Shown: positions 24,932 to 35,159 of the stretch, one piece after another | Position numbering within the stretch: position 1 is the first letter of the stretch | Layout of the letters: every line of letters starts with the position of its first letter | From: an uncultured Bacteroidales bacterium | GTDB taxonomy: Bacteria > Bacteroidota > Bacteroidia > Bacteroidales > Muribaculaceae | Assembly (NCBI GenBank): GCA_902768435.1 | Contig: CACXLJ010000003.1 | Location: forward strand, 1 to 64,000 | Direction of reading: 5' to 3' | DNA: 64,000 bases | Program-made: the position numbers and the translations under genes | The notes under the pieces: model-generated | Database searches by the model: none | The model's input: only the letters and a program-made list of their open reading frames with translations | What the model was told of the DNA's origin: nothing

Positions 24932-27559
24932 ATGGCAAAAGACGCTCAATATACACCCATGATGCAGCAGTTTGTGTCAATGAAGGCCAAGCACCCCGAT
25001 GCCATCTTGCTGTTTCGTTGTGGCGACTTCTATGAGACCTACGGCAACGACGCTGTCATTGCCAGCGAAATTCTTGGCATCACCCTCACACGCCGCTCCA
25101 ATGGTGCCAGTGCAGCCGCCAAGAACCTGGAGATGGCCGGATTTCCGCACCATGCGCTCGACACCTATCTGCCCAAGCTTGTGCGTGCAGGCAAGCGCGT
25201 GGCAATCTGTGACCAGCTCGAAGACCCCAAACTCACCAAAAAACTGGTGAAGCGTGGCATTACCGAACTGGTGACCCCCGGTGTGGTGGTGGGCAGCAAC
25301 ATCCTGGACCGCAAGCAGAACAATTTCCTGGCGGCGGTGCATTTTGGCAAGAAAATGTGCGGCATCGCCTTCCTCGACATCTCTACAGGCGAGTTTCTCG
25401 CTGCCGAGGGCAATGCCGACTATGTCGACAAACTGCTGGGCAATTTTGCCCCTAAGGAGGTGCTCATTGAGCGCAGCAACCGCAACCGTTTTGCCACCAC
25501 TTTCTCCACCAAGTTTCTCACTTTTGAACTCGAGGAATGGGCCTTTGCCGACGATGCTGCCACCGAGCGTCTGCTCAAGCACTTCGGCACCCAGAATCTG
25601 AAAGGATTCGGCGTCGACGGCATGCCATGCGCCATTGTTGCCGCTGGGGCCATCCTGCATTACCTCGACCTCACTCAGCACACCCAAATCAAGCACATCA
25701 CTACCCTATCGCGCATCGAGGCCGACCGCTTTGTGCGCCTCGACAAGTTCACCGTGCGCAACCTCGAGCTCGTTGCCACTATGGGCGAGGGCGGCAAGAG
25801 TCTGCTCGATGTGCTCGACAAGACCATCACCCCCATGGGTGGCCGCATGATGCACCGCTGGGTGCTCTTCCCGCTGAAAGATGTGAAAAGCATCAATCGC
25901 AGGCTCGATGTGGTGGAACAGTTCTTCAAGGAGGTGGATGCCCGCCAGCTGCTCAAGGAGCAACTGGAACTGGTGGGCGACATTGAACGCCTCATCTCGA
26001 AGGTGGCAGTGGGTCGCATCACACCACGCGAACTGGTGCAGCTCAAGAGTGCCCTCGTGGCCATTGGCCCCATCAAGCAGATGTGTCTTGACAGCAGCAA
26101 CGAGGTGTTGCAGAGTTTTGGCGAGCAGCTCAATCTGTGCGAGCTCATCAGGGAGCGCATCGAGCGTGAAATCAACCCCGAAGCGCCCAATCAGCTCAAT
26201 CGTGGCAATGTGATTAACAACGGCGTCGACGAGCAGCTCGACGAACTGCGCCTCATCTCGAGTTCGAGCAAGGACTACCTCTTGAAATTGCAGCAGCGCG
26301 AGAGCGAAATCACAGGCATTCCAAGCCTCAAGATTGGTTATAACAATGTGTTTGGCTACTACATTGAGGTGCGCAACACCCACAAGGACAAAGTGCCCGA
26401 GGGCTGGATCAGGAAACAGACACTGGTAAATGCCGAACGCTATGTGACCCAGGAACTTAAAGAATATGAAGAGAAGATACTGGGTGCCGAGGAAAAGATT
26501 CTCATGATCGAGAACCGCCTCTTTACCGAACTGGTGCAGGCAGTGACCGAATATATCCCCGCTATCCAGAACGACTCCACGCTCATTGCCCAGCTCGACT
26601 GCTTGAGCGCCTTCACGCGTGTTTCAATCGAGAACCGCTATTGCCGTCCCGAACTGAACGACGGACTCGACATCGACATTAGTGATGGCCGTCATCCCGT
26701 CATCGAGTGCCAGCTGCCACCGGGCGAATCCTATGTGCCTAACGATATTGTGCTGAGCAACGACGAGCAGCAAATCATGATTATCACAGGTCCCAACATG
26801 GCAGGTAAGAGTGCCCTGCTCAGGCAGACGGCCCTCATCGTGCTCATGGCGCAGATGGGTTGCTTTGTGCCGGCACGCAAGGCGAGCATTGGCATTGTCG
26901 ACAAGGTGTTCACCCGTGTGGGTGCCAGCGACAACATCTCGCTGGGCGAATCTACCTTCATGGTCGAGATGACCGAGGCGGCCAGCATCCTCAACAACCT
27001 GAGCGAGCGCAGTCTGGTGCTCTTCGACGAGCTGGGTCGCGGCACCAGCACCTACGACGGCATTTCCATCGCCTGGTCGATTGTGGAATACATCCATGAG
27101 TCGCGCACCCGCGCCAAGACGCTCTTTGCCACCCACTATCACGAACTGAACGAGATGGCGAAGTCGTTCAAGCGCATTCGCAACTACAATGTGAGTGTGA
27201 AGGAGATCGACGGCAAGGTGGTGTTCCTGCGCAAGCTGGTGAAGGGCGGCAGCGAACACAGTTTCGGTATTCATGTGGCGAAGATTGCAGGCATGCCCCC
27301 CTCGATTGTGAACCGTGCCGACGAGGTGTTGCACCAACTCGAGGACACCAACCGCGGCGACGCCAGCGTCATCACCAAGGACCTGGCCGATGTGGGCACT
27401 TCGCGCAGCGGTTACCAACTCTCGTTCTTCCAGCTCGATGACCCTGTGCTGAGCCAGATTCGCGACGAGATTCTCAACACCGACATCAACAACCTCACCC
27501 CCATGGAGGCCCTCAACAAGCTCAACGACATCAAGGGCATCATCACCGGCAAAAAGTAG
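24932..27559 (+). CDS. mutS: DNA mismatch repair protein MutS
   Basis: A full-length 875-residue MutS. The mismatch-binding domain I starts [20 protein letters not shown] and carries GDFYET (the Phe-x-Glu mismatch wedge). Connector, lever and clamp domains follow. The ATPase domain V has Walker A GPNMAGKS (about 620-627), Walker [13 protein letters not shown] and ATHYHEL. The C-terminal dimerisation tail is present. It recognises mispairs and recruits MutL. It is transcribed alone, divergent from the TonB receptor. Confidence 0.97.
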   Translation: MAKDAQYTPMMQQFVSMKAKHPDAILLFRCGDFYETYGNDAVIASEILGITLTRRSNGASAAAKNLEMAGFPHHALDTYLPKLVRAGKRVAICDQLEDPKLTKKLVKRGITELVTPGVVVGSNILDRKQNNFLAAVHFGKKMCGIAFLDISTGEFLAAEGNADYVDKLLGNFAPKEVLIERSNRNRFATTFSTKFLTFELEEWAFADDAATERLLKHFGTQNLKGFGVDGMPCAIVAAGAILHYLDLTQHTQIKHITTLSRIEADRFVRLDKFTVRNLELVATMGEGGKSLLDVLDKTITPMGGRMMHRWVLFPLKDVKSINRRLDVVEQFFKEVDARQLLKEQLELVGDIERLISKVAVGRITPRELVQLKSALVAIGPIKQMCLDSSNEVLQSFGEQLNLCELIRERIEREINPEAPNQLNRGNVINNGVDEQLDELRLISSSSKDYLLKLQQRESEITGIPSLKIGYNNVFGYYIEVRNTHKDKVPEGWIRKQTLVNAERYVTQELKEYEEKILGAEEKILMIENRLFTELVQAVTEYIPAIQNDSTLIAQLDCLSAFTRVSIENRYCRPELNDGLDIDISDGRHPVIECQLPPGESYVPNDIVLSNDEQQIMIITGPNMAGKSALLRQTALIVLMAQMGCFVPARKASIGIVDKVFTRVGASDNISLGESTFMVEMTEAASILNNLSERSLVLFDELGRGTSTYDGISIAWSIVEYIHESRTRAKTLFATHYHELNEMAKSFKRIRNYNVSVKEIDGKVVFLRKLVKGGSEHSFGIHVAKIAGMPPSIVNRADEVLHQLEDTNRGDASVITKDLADVGTSRSGYQLSFFQLDDPVLSQIRDEILNTDINNLTPMEALNKLNDIKGIITGKK

Positions 27560-27653
27560 AAAAGCTTTTACTCCTGTTTTAGTGGAAAAAACGCCGAAAT
27601 TGTGCGAAAGTTATGGTAGCTTTTGCGCCTTGTCGCATCGTTTAGTCTCCCCG

Positions 27654-27711
27654 ATTCCTCTTCCTTTTTTCAAAAAACCACTAATTATTCCTCTTCCTTT
27701 TTTTCAAAAAA
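27654..27711 (+). repeat. Tandem pyrimidine-rich repeat
   Basis: ATTCCTCTTCCTTTTTT followed by CAAAAAA occurs at 27654-27677 and again, with one extra T, at 27687-27711. The units start 33 bp apart. It lies after mutS and before the promoter at 27781. Each unit has T/A-rich arms that could pair (TTTTTT...AAAAAA), so weak hairpins are possible. Confidence 0.5.
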
Positions 27712-27732
27712 TGTATTCCCTTTTTTAGTTTA

Positions 27733-27813
27733 TTGAGAATTGCAATGTTGCAGAAGATAGCAATCCGTACAGGGGCATGCTACCTTTGCATTGAAAAAAA
27801 TGTAAATTCTCAA
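27733..27813 (+). promoter_or_regulatory. Promoter flanked by an inverted repeat
   Basis: TACCTTTG (27781-27788) is a strong -7 match. TTGAGAATT (27733-27741) and AATTCTCAA (27805-27813) are perfect inverted copies that flank it. The predicted transcript begins near 27795 and leads into a 20-codon reading frame at 27841. No larger gene on the plus strand follows. Confidence 0.5.
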
Positions 27814-27840
27814 AAAACAAAAGGTCAAGTAATTTAAGAC

Positions 27841-27903
27841 ATGAATAATATCTATCCTATTATTCTCAAGCCTACGGGCTGGCGCGAGGCAGTCACATTG
27901 TGA
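27841..27903 (+). CDS. 20-residue small ORF behind a strong promoter
   Basis: ATG at 27841 and TGA at 27901-27903 give MNNIYPIILKPTGWREAVTL. It is the only plus-strand frame after the promoter at 27781. It may be a leader peptide, the stump of a deleted gene or a chance frame. The region after it runs straight into the end of the minus-strand AraC-type gene. Confidence 0.3.
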   Translation: MNNIYPIILKPTGWREAVTL

Positions 27904-27926
27904 AAGGAGGCCGCAGCTAGCATCGC

Positions 27927-29009
27927 TTAGTGTGAGAGGCGGTAGTCGGTGGGCGAGATGCCTTGTGAGCGCTTGAACACGCGGTAGAAACTGCTGCGGT
28001 TAGAGAACCCCGATTCGCTTGCGATGGCATCGATGGTGCGGCTGTTGCTCTTATCCCCGTCTAGGAGTGCTTTGGCTTCGAGCACACGCAACTCGTTGAT
28101 ATAGGTTTTGAAATTGGTCTGCTTGCTGGCGTTGATGGCAGCCGAGATGGTGCGAGGCTGCTCTCCCAAGCGTTGCGCGAGGTCGTTGACCGAGAGGTCA
28201 CACTTCCTGTAAAGTTTTTCTTGCTGCATGAGTGCGTCGATGCGTTCAATGAGTTCCAGTTGAGCGGGCTCCTCGTCTTGTGCCTCACTCTCGGTGACAA
28301 TGGCCGATTCAAAGGAGTTGAAGTGATGCGCATAGTTGATGAAACGCACACCAAATGCGGCATAAAACACGATGGCAACGGTTACAAACAAAAGGGCTAC
28401 TGCCTCGACGGGCAGCAGAGCATAGAGCAACGCAAGGATGCCTACGCCCAGTGAAACGAGGAACGAGCGTTTCACCCAATTCAAGCGGCGCGAATCCTCG
28501 TCGCTGAAGTAGTTGTCCATGAGCGAGGCATAGTGCTTGTGCTCCCTGAAGAAGACGATGACAAAATGTGTCAGCATGACCAAATAGAATGCTGCATAGA
28601 TCCAGAAAGCCCATTGGGCTACAGTGCCGCTGTAGCAGATGCTTGCAACCAGCAGCCCAATCGTCATGATGGTGATAACTGAGCCTTCGATGATCAGTCG
28701 GCGCAATGTAACATAGTTGATGCGGATGAGTGTGATGAGCGTGTAAGTAAAAAGAAAAGCCTGATAGCAGGCGATTGTGAGGATGATTGGGCGAGTTAGT
28801 GTATTGCTGCCGCTGCCTTCAAATACATGGTACTCCAGATAGATGCAGATGGCATACAGCAGATAGGCACTGCCCATGATGAGGCGCGCACGGCGGTAGT
28901 TGCGCAGGGCGGCCTTGGGCGGAATGTGAAGGAAAAACAGGCAGATTGTCATGCCCAAGAGGATGCCTGGCGCAAAGAATGCATCAATGATGTGATACAG
29001 CTGTTCCAT
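27927..29009 (-). CDS. Membrane-bound AraC-type transcriptional regulator
   Basis: The ATG at 29009 is used; a TTG 19 codons upstream would add a polar Cys/Tyr-rich stretch before the first membrane helix. The 360-residue product has about six or seven membrane helices (residues 1-230). A C-terminal AraC/XylS helix-turn-helix domain follows, with CDLSVNDLAQRLGEQPRTIS (first helix pair) and ASESGFSNRSSFYRVFKR (second). Such proteins sense a signal in or through the membrane and bind DNA from the cytosolic side. It is divergent from the seven-gene dockerin array, with an iteron set between them that is a plausible binding site. Confidence 0.85.
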   Translation of the reverse strand: MEQLYHIIDAFFAPGILLGMTICLFFLHIPPKAALRNYRRARLIMGSAYLLYAICIYLEYHVFEGSGSNTLTRPIILTIACYQAFLFTYTLITLIRINYVTLRRLIIEGSVITIMTIGLLVASICYSGTVAQWAFWIYAAFYLVMLTHFVIVFFREHKHYASLMDNYFSDEDSRRLNWVKRSFLVSLGVGILALLYALLPVEAVALLFVTVAIVFYAAFGVRFINYAHHFNSFESAIVTESEAQDEEPAQLELIERIDALMQQEKLYRKCDLSVNDLAQRLGEQPRTISAAINASKQTNFKTYINELRVLEAKALLDGDKSNSRTIDAIASESGFSNRSSFYRVFKRSQGISPTDYRLSH

Positions 29010-29071
29010 GTTGCAAAAATAGCAAAAACAATAATTATGGACAAAATCAAGGCCGAGAATTACCAAAATGG

Positions 29072-29137
29072 GGTTACACTTTTGTCAAAAACGGTTACAC
29101 TTTTGTCGTTTTGGTTGCATTTTTTGAAAATGTAACC
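29072..29137. promoter_or_regulatory. Three phased iterons between AraC-type gene and dockerin array
   Basis: GGTTACACTTTTGTC occurs at 29072-29086 and 29093-29107, and a diverged copy GGTTGCATTTTTTG starts at 29113. Start-to-start distances are 21 and 20 bp, two helical turns each. An inverted short copy (TGTAACC) follows at 29131-29137. Phased direct repeats of this kind are typical AraC-family operators. Confidence 0.6.
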
Positions 29138-29179
29138 AATTATTTACTTGTTTAAGGGGTATAATTATAATTTAAGATG

Positions 29180-29187
29180 TAATTTTG
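29180..29187 (+). promoter_or_regulatory. -7 box upstream of the first dockerin gene
   Basis: TAATTTTG matches TAnnTTTG, 44 bp before the ATG at 29231 and about 40 bp downstream of the iterons. This places the iterons where an activator would act. Confidence 0.5.
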
Positions 29188-29230
29188 TAAAACTTATTAA
29201 AAATGAATTTATAAATATAAATAAAATATT

Positions 29231-31042
29231 ATGAAGAAAATTTTACTTTCAATTTCTATTATGCTGGGTTGGGCGATGGCACAGGCGTTGCCGTTTGTAC
29301 CCACCAACGACCCTACTTTGTCGACCAACTACTGGTATTTCCTTAAGACTGAAGGGTTATATTGTGCGAGCAATGACAACCTCGAGATTGTGTTTCGCAA
29401 CTCGGGTGATGTGAACAATGACAGATACCTGTGGTGCTTTGTAAACACCCCTAATGAGGGATACAGACTTTATAACAAAGGTACTGGTTGTTACTTACAA
29501 CAGGAAGGATTACTTTATGATGATAGTTATGCTTACACTTATTATCAGGACATGGATGGTACTAATTTCTACCTCACATACCATCTTTCTGATTGGAATG
29601 CAGACTACTATCTGTTTATGAATACCTACCAGGATGCATATGGTTTCATACGATATATGGACGTCGATCCCGAACGAAAAGGCGTTTTCTCGGTTGAGTT
29701 GGCCAAAGAAGGCACTCCAGTGCCTGGCGACCCCGCATGGACACGATTTGACATTAATGGAGTGGGCTATGGATTCATCAATGGCGGCACGGGCTTTTCG
29801 CAAGGCGAATCAAGCGCCAACCTGTGCGACAATAATGCCGAAACCAAATATTACGGGTCTTACTCAAACTGCTGGATCATCATGAAGGCCTCGTCAGATG
29901 TCGCTGTAAACCAGTACTCGATTGTCACTGCCAACGACTCACGCTCATTCTACAACCGCTCACTGCGTAGCTGGAAATTGCAAGGCTCCCTCGACGGTAC
30001 TAATTGGGAGGATATTGACATACAGAAGAATTACCCAATGCCGTTTGACGACCGCGTGGAAGTGATAATTAGGGTTAATGACAACCGAAAATTCCGCTTT
30101 TTCAGGTTTATGGCAACCAACAGCGCCCTGATCGATGTTCAAATCAGTGAAGTGTGGATAAACGAGCAGCCTCACTCCTCGGTTGGCATCGCGGCATACA
30201 TTGAACACGGATGCGGTAACCCAAGAACAAGGCATTGGTCTTGCAACGAGTGTAAGTTGCAAAGATTCTATTTATCCCCTTCTGTCACCCCACACAACTT
30301 TAATAATGGCATCTGCACCGAGTGTGGCATTGCCGAGAATGAGACCCGGCTGCTTTACAATGGTCAAGGCCTGATACCTTACTATGTGAAAGCATTGCAT
30401 GCTAATCGAATCAGCGACAACAACTGGCCCACAGCCCCCGAAGGCTGGAACACTGTAGGATTTGACGACAGCAACTGGGACAACTTGCCGCTGCCCACTG
30501 CAAGTCCCGGCCACTCTGACGGTCCTTTCACTTCGCTCCAGTACATTTCTTACTGGTATAACGAGTACAACTGTTACTGGATACGCCGCCCCTTCAGTAT
30601 TAATGAACTGAAGCCCAATGCTACCTTCAGACTGCGTTGCGTGCACGACGACAACATGGTTGTCTATGTAAACGGTCAGGAAGTGATTAATATCGAGGGG
30701 TGGACAGCATCGGCTGACCATGGCACTTGGCTTGAAGCCTGTGAATCGTTCGACATCCCTGCCTCGGCATTCCAGAAGGGTGATAATGTGCTGGCAATTT
30801 ACATGCAGCAGAACTGGGGTGGCGCCTACTTCGACTGCGAACTCCTTATGGGAGAATCAGATGCCATTCCTGGCGATGTGAACGGTGACGGTCGCGTGAA
30901 TGTGAGCGATGTGTCGGCTCTGATTAACATGATTCTGGGGCTCACCACAATGGACAACGACCGTGCCGATGTGAACGGCGACGGCCGCGTGAATGTTTCA
31001 GATGTGTCGGCACTCATCAACATCATCTTAGGTGTTCATTAA
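29231..31042 (+). CDS. Secreted dockerin-like protein 1 (lectin-like, F5/8C, jelly roll)
   Basis: A 603-residue secreted protein with signal MKKILLSISIMLGWAMAQA. In order: a Trp/Tyr-rich beta domain (about 20-165); an F5/8 type C/discoidin-like domain (about 172-318); a Cys-rich knuckle (about 326-367) with CNEC and the conserved HNFNNGICTECGI; a jelly-roll sugar-binding-like domain (about 372-550) with HDDNMVVYVNGQEV and QQNWGGAYFDCEL; and two dockerin-like calcium motifs DVNGDGRVNVSD at the C-terminus. No catalytic residues were recognised, so it looks like a binding or scaffold protein. It is first in a tandem array and is about two-thirds identical to protein 2 by eye. Confidence 0.8.
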   Translation: MKKILLSISIMLGWAMAQALPFVPTNDPTLSTNYWYFLKTEGLYCASNDNLEIVFRNSGDVNNDRYLWCFVNTPNEGYRLYNKGTGCYLQQEGLLYDDSYAYTYYQDMDGTNFYLTYHLSDWNADYYLFMNTYQDAYGFIRYMDVDPERKGVFSVELAKEGTPVPGDPAWTRFDINGVGYGFINGGTGFSQGESSANLCDNNAETKYYGSYSNCWIIMKASSDVAVNQYSIVTANDSRSFYNRSLRSWKLQGSLDGTNWEDIDIQKNYPMPFDDRVEVIIRVNDNRKFRFFRFMATNSALIDVQISEVWINEQPHSSVGIAAYIEHGCGNPRTRHWSCNECKLQRFYLSPSVTPHNFNNGICTECGIAENETRLLYNGQGLIPYYVKALHANRISDNNWPTAPEGWNTVGFDDSNWDNLPLPTASPGHSDGPFTSLQYISYWYNEYNCYWIRRPFSINELKPNATFRLRCVHDDNMVVYVNGQEVINIEGWTASADHGTWLEACESFDIPASAFQKGDNVLAIYMQQNWGGAYFDCELLMGESDAIPGDVNGDGRVNVSDVSALINMILGLTTMDNDRADVNGDGRVNVSDVSALINIILGVH

Positions 31043-31060
31043 AGCACTTGGCAAGCAAGC

Positions 31061-31080
31061 AAACTAGAACATCTAGAATT
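31061..31080 (+). repeat. Spacer 1: two CTAG 9-mers
   Basis: AAACTAGAA and CATCTAGAA (31061-31078) are the shortest copy of the 9-nt repeat found in all six inter-paralogue spacers. Confidence 0.6.
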
Positions 31081-31115
31081 TATAGGCAACTAAAAAGCAA
31101 AAAAGATATATAGCA

Positions 31116-32936
31116 ATGAAAAAGTTATTAATGATAGCGACATTGCTGCTGCCCATGCTGGCACAAGCATTGCCCTTTGTGCCCACTAATGACCCTACCT
31201 TGTCGACCAACTACTGGTATTTCCTCAAGACCGAAGGATACTATTGCGCGGCCAACGATAATTACGAGATTGTGTTTCGCAACTCTGCCGATGCCGACAA
31301 TGACAAATACTTGTGGTGCTTTGTTGAAGAACCCAATTGGGGTTATAGATTGTATAACAAAGGTACAGGTCGCTACTTGCAAGAAGAAGGTTTGATTTAT
31401 GACGAAAGTCTCGCTTACACCTACATTGAAGAGAACGAAGAGACCAACTTCTACCTTTCGTTCTACAGTCTTGCAACTTACCAATGGTACTACTTGTTCA
31501 TGAACACCTTTCAAGATGATTATGGATTCATGAGGTATATGGATGCCTCACACACACAAAAAAGCGTCTTCTCAGTTGAACTGGCCAAAGCAGGCACTCC
31601 ATTATCGGACGATCCCGTGTGGACGCGTTTTGACGCCAACGGAGTGGGTTACGGCTACATCAATGGCGGCTCAGGCAATTCAGAGAACGAGTCGAGCAAA
31701 AACTTGTGCGACAACAATGCCTCCACTAAGTATTTTGGTTCTCCCTCAAACTGCTGGATTATCATGAAGGCTTCGACCGATGTCGCAGTAAACCAATACT
31801 CAATTGTCACAGCCAACGATTCACGCCAATTCTACGACCGCGCCCTGCGCAGTTGGACACTGGAAGGCTCCAACGATGCCATTAATTGGGTAACAATTGA
31901 TAGCCGAGATAATTATCCCATGCCATTTGACAACCAGGTGGAAGTGATGTTTAAGGTTAATTCCAGTCAAAAATTCCGCTATTTCAGATTTAAGACTGAA
32001 AGTAGTGCCGGGATCTACGCTCAAATCAGCGAAGTGTGGATTAACGAGCAGCCCCACTCCAATACAAGCCTCGCGGCAGAAGTAGAACACGGATGCGGTC
32101 ACCCAAGAACAAGAAATTGGTATTGTAGCGATTGTCACTTGAAACGGACATATTTATCCGACCCCATCACCCCACACAAGTTTGAGAACGGAGTGTGCAC
32201 CGAGTGTGGCATCGGTGAGAATGAGACCAGACTGCTCTACAATGGTCAAGCACTCTACCCCTATTATGTGAAAGCATTGCGTGCTAATCGCATCAGCGAG
32301 AACAACTGGCCCGAAGCCCCCGAAGGCTGGAACACTGTAGGATTCGACGATAGCAATTGGGATAACGTAGCGATGCCCATCGCAAGCCCCAACCACTCTG
32401 ATGGTCCTTTCGCATCGCTTCAGTACAACTCCAACTGGTATAACGAATACAACTGTTTCTGGATACGCCGTCCCTTCAACATCAAAGAACTGAAGCCGAA
32501 TGCTATCTTCAGACTGCGTTACGTGCACGACGACAACATGGTGGTTTACGTAAACGGTGTGGAAGTGATTAATGCCCAGGGGTGGAGCTATACTTCAGAA
32601 CACAGCACTTGGAATGATATCCTTGATGAACGCTACATATACCCCGAGGTATACCCCGAGGCATTCCAAGAGGGCGACAATGTGCTGGCCATTTACATTC
32701 AACAGAACTGGGGTGGTGCCTACTTTGACTGCGAACTCTTTATGGAAGAATTAGATGCAATTCCCGGAGATGTGAACGGTGACGGTCGCGTGAATGTGAG
32801 CGATGTGTCGGCTCTGATCAACATGATTCTGGGGCTCACCACGATGGACAACTACCGTGCCGATGTGAACGGCGACGGCCGCGTGAATGTGAGCGATGTG
32901 AGTGCCCTCATCAACATCATCCTGGGTATTCATTAG
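31116..32936 (+). CDS. Secreted dockerin-like protein 2
   Basis: A 606-residue paralogue of protein 1 with the same five-module order and the same signal type (MKKLLMIATLLLPMLAQA). The F5/8C-like module contains LCDNNASTKYFGSPSNCWI. The knuckle reads CSDC then HKFENGVCTECGI, and the jelly roll has HDDNMVVYVNGVEV. A short insertion with a repeated YPEVYPE motif lies in the jelly roll (about residues 508-515). The dockerin-like tail is nearly identical at DNA level to protein 1, pointing to recent duplication or gene conversion. No enzymatic function is visible. Confidence 0.8.
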   Translation: MKKLLMIATLLLPMLAQALPFVPTNDPTLSTNYWYFLKTEGYYCAANDNYEIVFRNSADADNDKYLWCFVEEPNWGYRLYNKGTGRYLQEEGLIYDESLAYTYIEENEETNFYLSFYSLATYQWYYLFMNTFQDDYGFMRYMDASHTQKSVFSVELAKAGTPLSDDPVWTRFDANGVGYGYINGGSGNSENESSKNLCDNNASTKYFGSPSNCWIIMKASTDVAVNQYSIVTANDSRQFYDRALRSWTLEGSNDAINWVTIDSRDNYPMPFDNQVEVMFKVNSSQKFRYFRFKTESSAGIYAQISEVWINEQPHSNTSLAAEVEHGCGHPRTRNWYCSDCHLKRTYLSDPITPHKFENGVCTECGIGENETRLLYNGQALYPYYVKALRANRISENNWPEAPEGWNTVGFDDSNWDNVAMPIASPNHSDGPFASLQYNSNWYNEYNCFWIRRPFNIKELKPNAIFRLRYVHDDNMVVYVNGVEVINAQGWSYTSEHSTWNDILDERYIYPEVYPEAFQEGDNVLAIYIQQNWGGAYFDCELFMEELDAIPGDVNGDGRVNVSDVSALINMILGLTTMDNYRADVNGDGRVNVSDVSALINIILGIH

Positions 32937-32946
32937 AGCACATCTC

Positions 32947-32991
32947 AATCTAGAAAAACTAGAATATCTAGAACATCTAGAAAAACTAGTC
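32947..32991 (+). repeat. Spacer 2: five CTAG 9-mers
   Basis: Five exact 9-nt units: AATCTAGAA, AAACTAGAA, TATCTAGAA, CATCTAGAA, AAACTAGTC. The conserved leader (CTCGAAAAAATATTAACA) of the next gene follows directly. Confidence 0.75.
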
Positions 32992-33025
32992 AACTCGAAA
33001 AAATATTAACAAAAAATATATGGTT

Positions 33026-35059
33026 ATGAAAAAGATTTTACTCATCGCAGCACTGTTGCTGCCCATGTTGGCACAGGCATTGCCCTTTGTGCCCACCACC
33101 AGTCCTCAAACCGAACCCATTCATTGGTATTACCTGAAAGTTGGCGGACGCTTCGTTTATGCCCACGAAAGCGATGAGGCCGATATTGCCGCAAGCACCT
33201 CTTCGCAGGAGAATGATGCCTACTACTGGTGCTTTGTGGGCGACGCTTCTAATGGTTACCGAATCTACAACCGTGCCACCAAGCAGTATTTGTATGCTGG
33301 CGAATTTTTTGGTGATTACAACGATCCCGCTATCGACAAAGTGGAAACGCGCGACAACAGCAGTTTCTACATCTATGCGTGGTTCAATTCTGGAACAATA
33401 AAGAATTACTTGTGTTACAGAGCTGGCAGTGGTTTTTACACCACTATGGGCAAGGATTCCTACTTCACGGTGACCGAGGCTTTTGTGCAGGAATCGCCAT
33501 ATAGCAATCTTCCCTATATTACAGTTGAACAATTTGATGAATATTATCTTGTTACTGGCGTGGGAACTGGTGAAGTGCATCTTTATGTCAACGAGGTCGA
33601 AGTGGATAATCCCCACACCATCATGCGAACCTACGAAGACCAATACTGCACCGCGCGAGTCACCAACCAAGATCCCGGCAAGGAAATGGTAGGAACTTCG
33701 ACGGGTTTCACCGTACGCAAGCTCGAGGGGGCAGGCCCCAATCCCAATCCCACATTCACACGCTATGATGCCGATGGTGTGGGCTATGCCTTTGAGTATG
33801 GAGGTGCCGGAGAATATGGCTGTGATCCCTCATTTGTGGTTGATGTTAATGCCAATACTTACTTCCAGGCAGTTCCAGAGCAATGCTATGTGGTGATGCA
33901 GGCTAGCGCGCCTGTAGCTGTGAAACAATACAGCCTTGTTACCGCCATCGATGCTCTATATGTGTATGAATACATGATACGCAGCTGGAAACTTGAAGGT
34001 TCCAACGACTTCCAGAACTGGACCGTCATCGACACGCAAAAGGATTACCCTATGCCCCTCGTCGACCTCACCGAAGTTGTTATTCCGGTGAATGACACAC
34101 GCAAGTTCCGTTACTTCAAGTTCACATGCACCGAGGGTGTGTATAACAGTGTGCGGCTTAGTGAAATATGGATTAACGAGCAAAACCATGGTCAATGGAC
34201 TCAATTTGACTCTAAGACTTCGACCTGCGGTGCCGAAGGCGAGCGATACTTAAAATGTAGCGAATGTGGTGCTAAAAAGTCCGAATTGATACCGGCTGAT
34301 GGAAATCACGCGTTCTATGATGGAGTTTGCACCAAATGCGGCATTAAGCCAGGTGAAACAAGGTTGATTTATAACGGTCAACGAGTGCCTCACTATGTGA
34401 AGGCAAAACACGACTATCGCCAATCCAACGGAGCTTGGCCCAGTGCACCTCAAGGGTGGAACACCCCCAATTTCAACGACAGCCAGTGGCTCAACTTGCC
34501 CGTGGGAACAGCCAATCCGGGTCATACCGACGGACCGAGATACCAGCTGCGTTATAATTCATTCTGGTTTGACGAGTACAACTGCTACTGGATGCGATTC
34601 CCCGTCGTCCTGGCCGAGATTGCCAACGATGCAACCTTTACTTTCAACTGCGTGCACGACGACAACATGGTAGTGTATGTTAATGGGCAAGAAGTGATTA
34701 ACAAAGAAGGCTGGTGCGAAACGGCCTACGGAAGCAACTTCACCAACACGCACGAAAGCTACACCATTCCCGCTTCGGCATTCCACCGTGGCAAAAATGT
34801 GGTGGCCGTGTACATGCAGCAAAACTTTGGCGGCGCCTACTTCGACTGCGAACTTATAGCATCGGGTGCCACTGCTGGCGACTTCATCCCTGGCGATGTG
34901 AACGGCGACGGCCGTGTGAATGTGAGCGATGTGAGTGCGCTTATCAACATGATTCTGGGCATTACTCCCATGGACCAGACGGCTGGCGATGTGAACGGCG
35001 ATGGCCGTGTGAATGTGAGCGATGTGAGTGCCCTCATCAACATCATCTTGGGTATTTAG
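33026..35059 (+). CDS. Secreted dockerin-like protein 3 (extra Ig-like module)
   Basis: The ATG at 33026 is chosen over 33020 because MKKILLIAALLLPMLAQA is the standard signal of the array. The product has 677 residues. It differs from proteins 1 and 2 by a diverged N-terminal beta domain and an added Ig-like segment (about 170-235, YITVEQFDEYYLVTGVGTGE) also found in protein 4. The shared F5/8C-like domain, Cys knuckle (CSECGAKK then CTKCGI), jelly roll (HDDNMVVYVNGQEV) and two DVNGDGRVNVSD motifs follow. The mixture of modules suggests recombination between array members. Confidence 0.8.
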   Translation: MKKILLIAALLLPMLAQALPFVPTTSPQTEPIHWYYLKVGGRFVYAHESDEADIAASTSSQENDAYYWCFVGDASNGYRIYNRATKQYLYAGEFFGDYNDPAIDKVETRDNSSFYIYAWFNSGTIKNYLCYRAGSGFYTTMGKDSYFTVTEAFVQESPYSNLPYITVEQFDEYYLVTGVGTGEVHLYVNEVEVDNPHTIMRTYEDQYCTARVTNQDPGKEMVGTSTGFTVRKLEGAGPNPNPTFTRYDADGVGYAFEYGGAGEYGCDPSFVVDVNANTYFQAVPEQCYVVMQASAPVAVKQYSLVTAIDALYVYEYMIRSWKLEGSNDFQNWTVIDTQKDYPMPLVDLTEVVIPVNDTRKFRYFKFTCTEGVYNSVRLSEIWINEQNHGQWTQFDSKTSTCGAEGERYLKCSECGAKKSELIPADGNHAFYDGVCTKCGIKPGETRLIYNGQRVPHYVKAKHDYRQSNGAWPSAPQGWNTPNFNDSQWLNLPVGTANPGHTDGPRYQLRYNSFWFDEYNCYWMRFPVVLAEIANDATFTFNCVHDDNMVVYVNGQEVINKEGWCETAYGSNFTNTHESYTIPASAFHRGKNVVAVYMQQNFGGAYFDCELIASGATAGDFIPGDVNGDGRVNVSDVSALINMILGITPMDQTAGDVNGDGRVNVSDVSALINIILGI

Positions 35060-35072
35060 TAGCGCCGCTCTC

Positions 35073-35126
35073 AATCTAGAAAATCTAGTTAATCTAGAAC
35101 ATCTAGAAAAACTAGAAAATCTAGTC
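35073..35126 (+). repeat. Spacer 3: six CTAG 9-mers
   Basis: Six uninterrupted 9-nt units (54 bp) with core CTAG, beginning 14 bp after the stop codon. The order AATCTAGAA-AATCTAGTT-AATCTAGAA is shared with spacer 4, a sign that the two spacers were copied together with their flanks. Confidence 0.8.
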
Positions 35127-35159
35127 TTCTCGAAAAAATATTACAAAAGATAAACTGTT

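Noticed and set aside
29010..29066. TTG start upstream of the AraC-type gene
   Set aside because: It adds a Cys/Tyr-rich stretch not expected before the first membrane helix; the ATG at 29009 is better.
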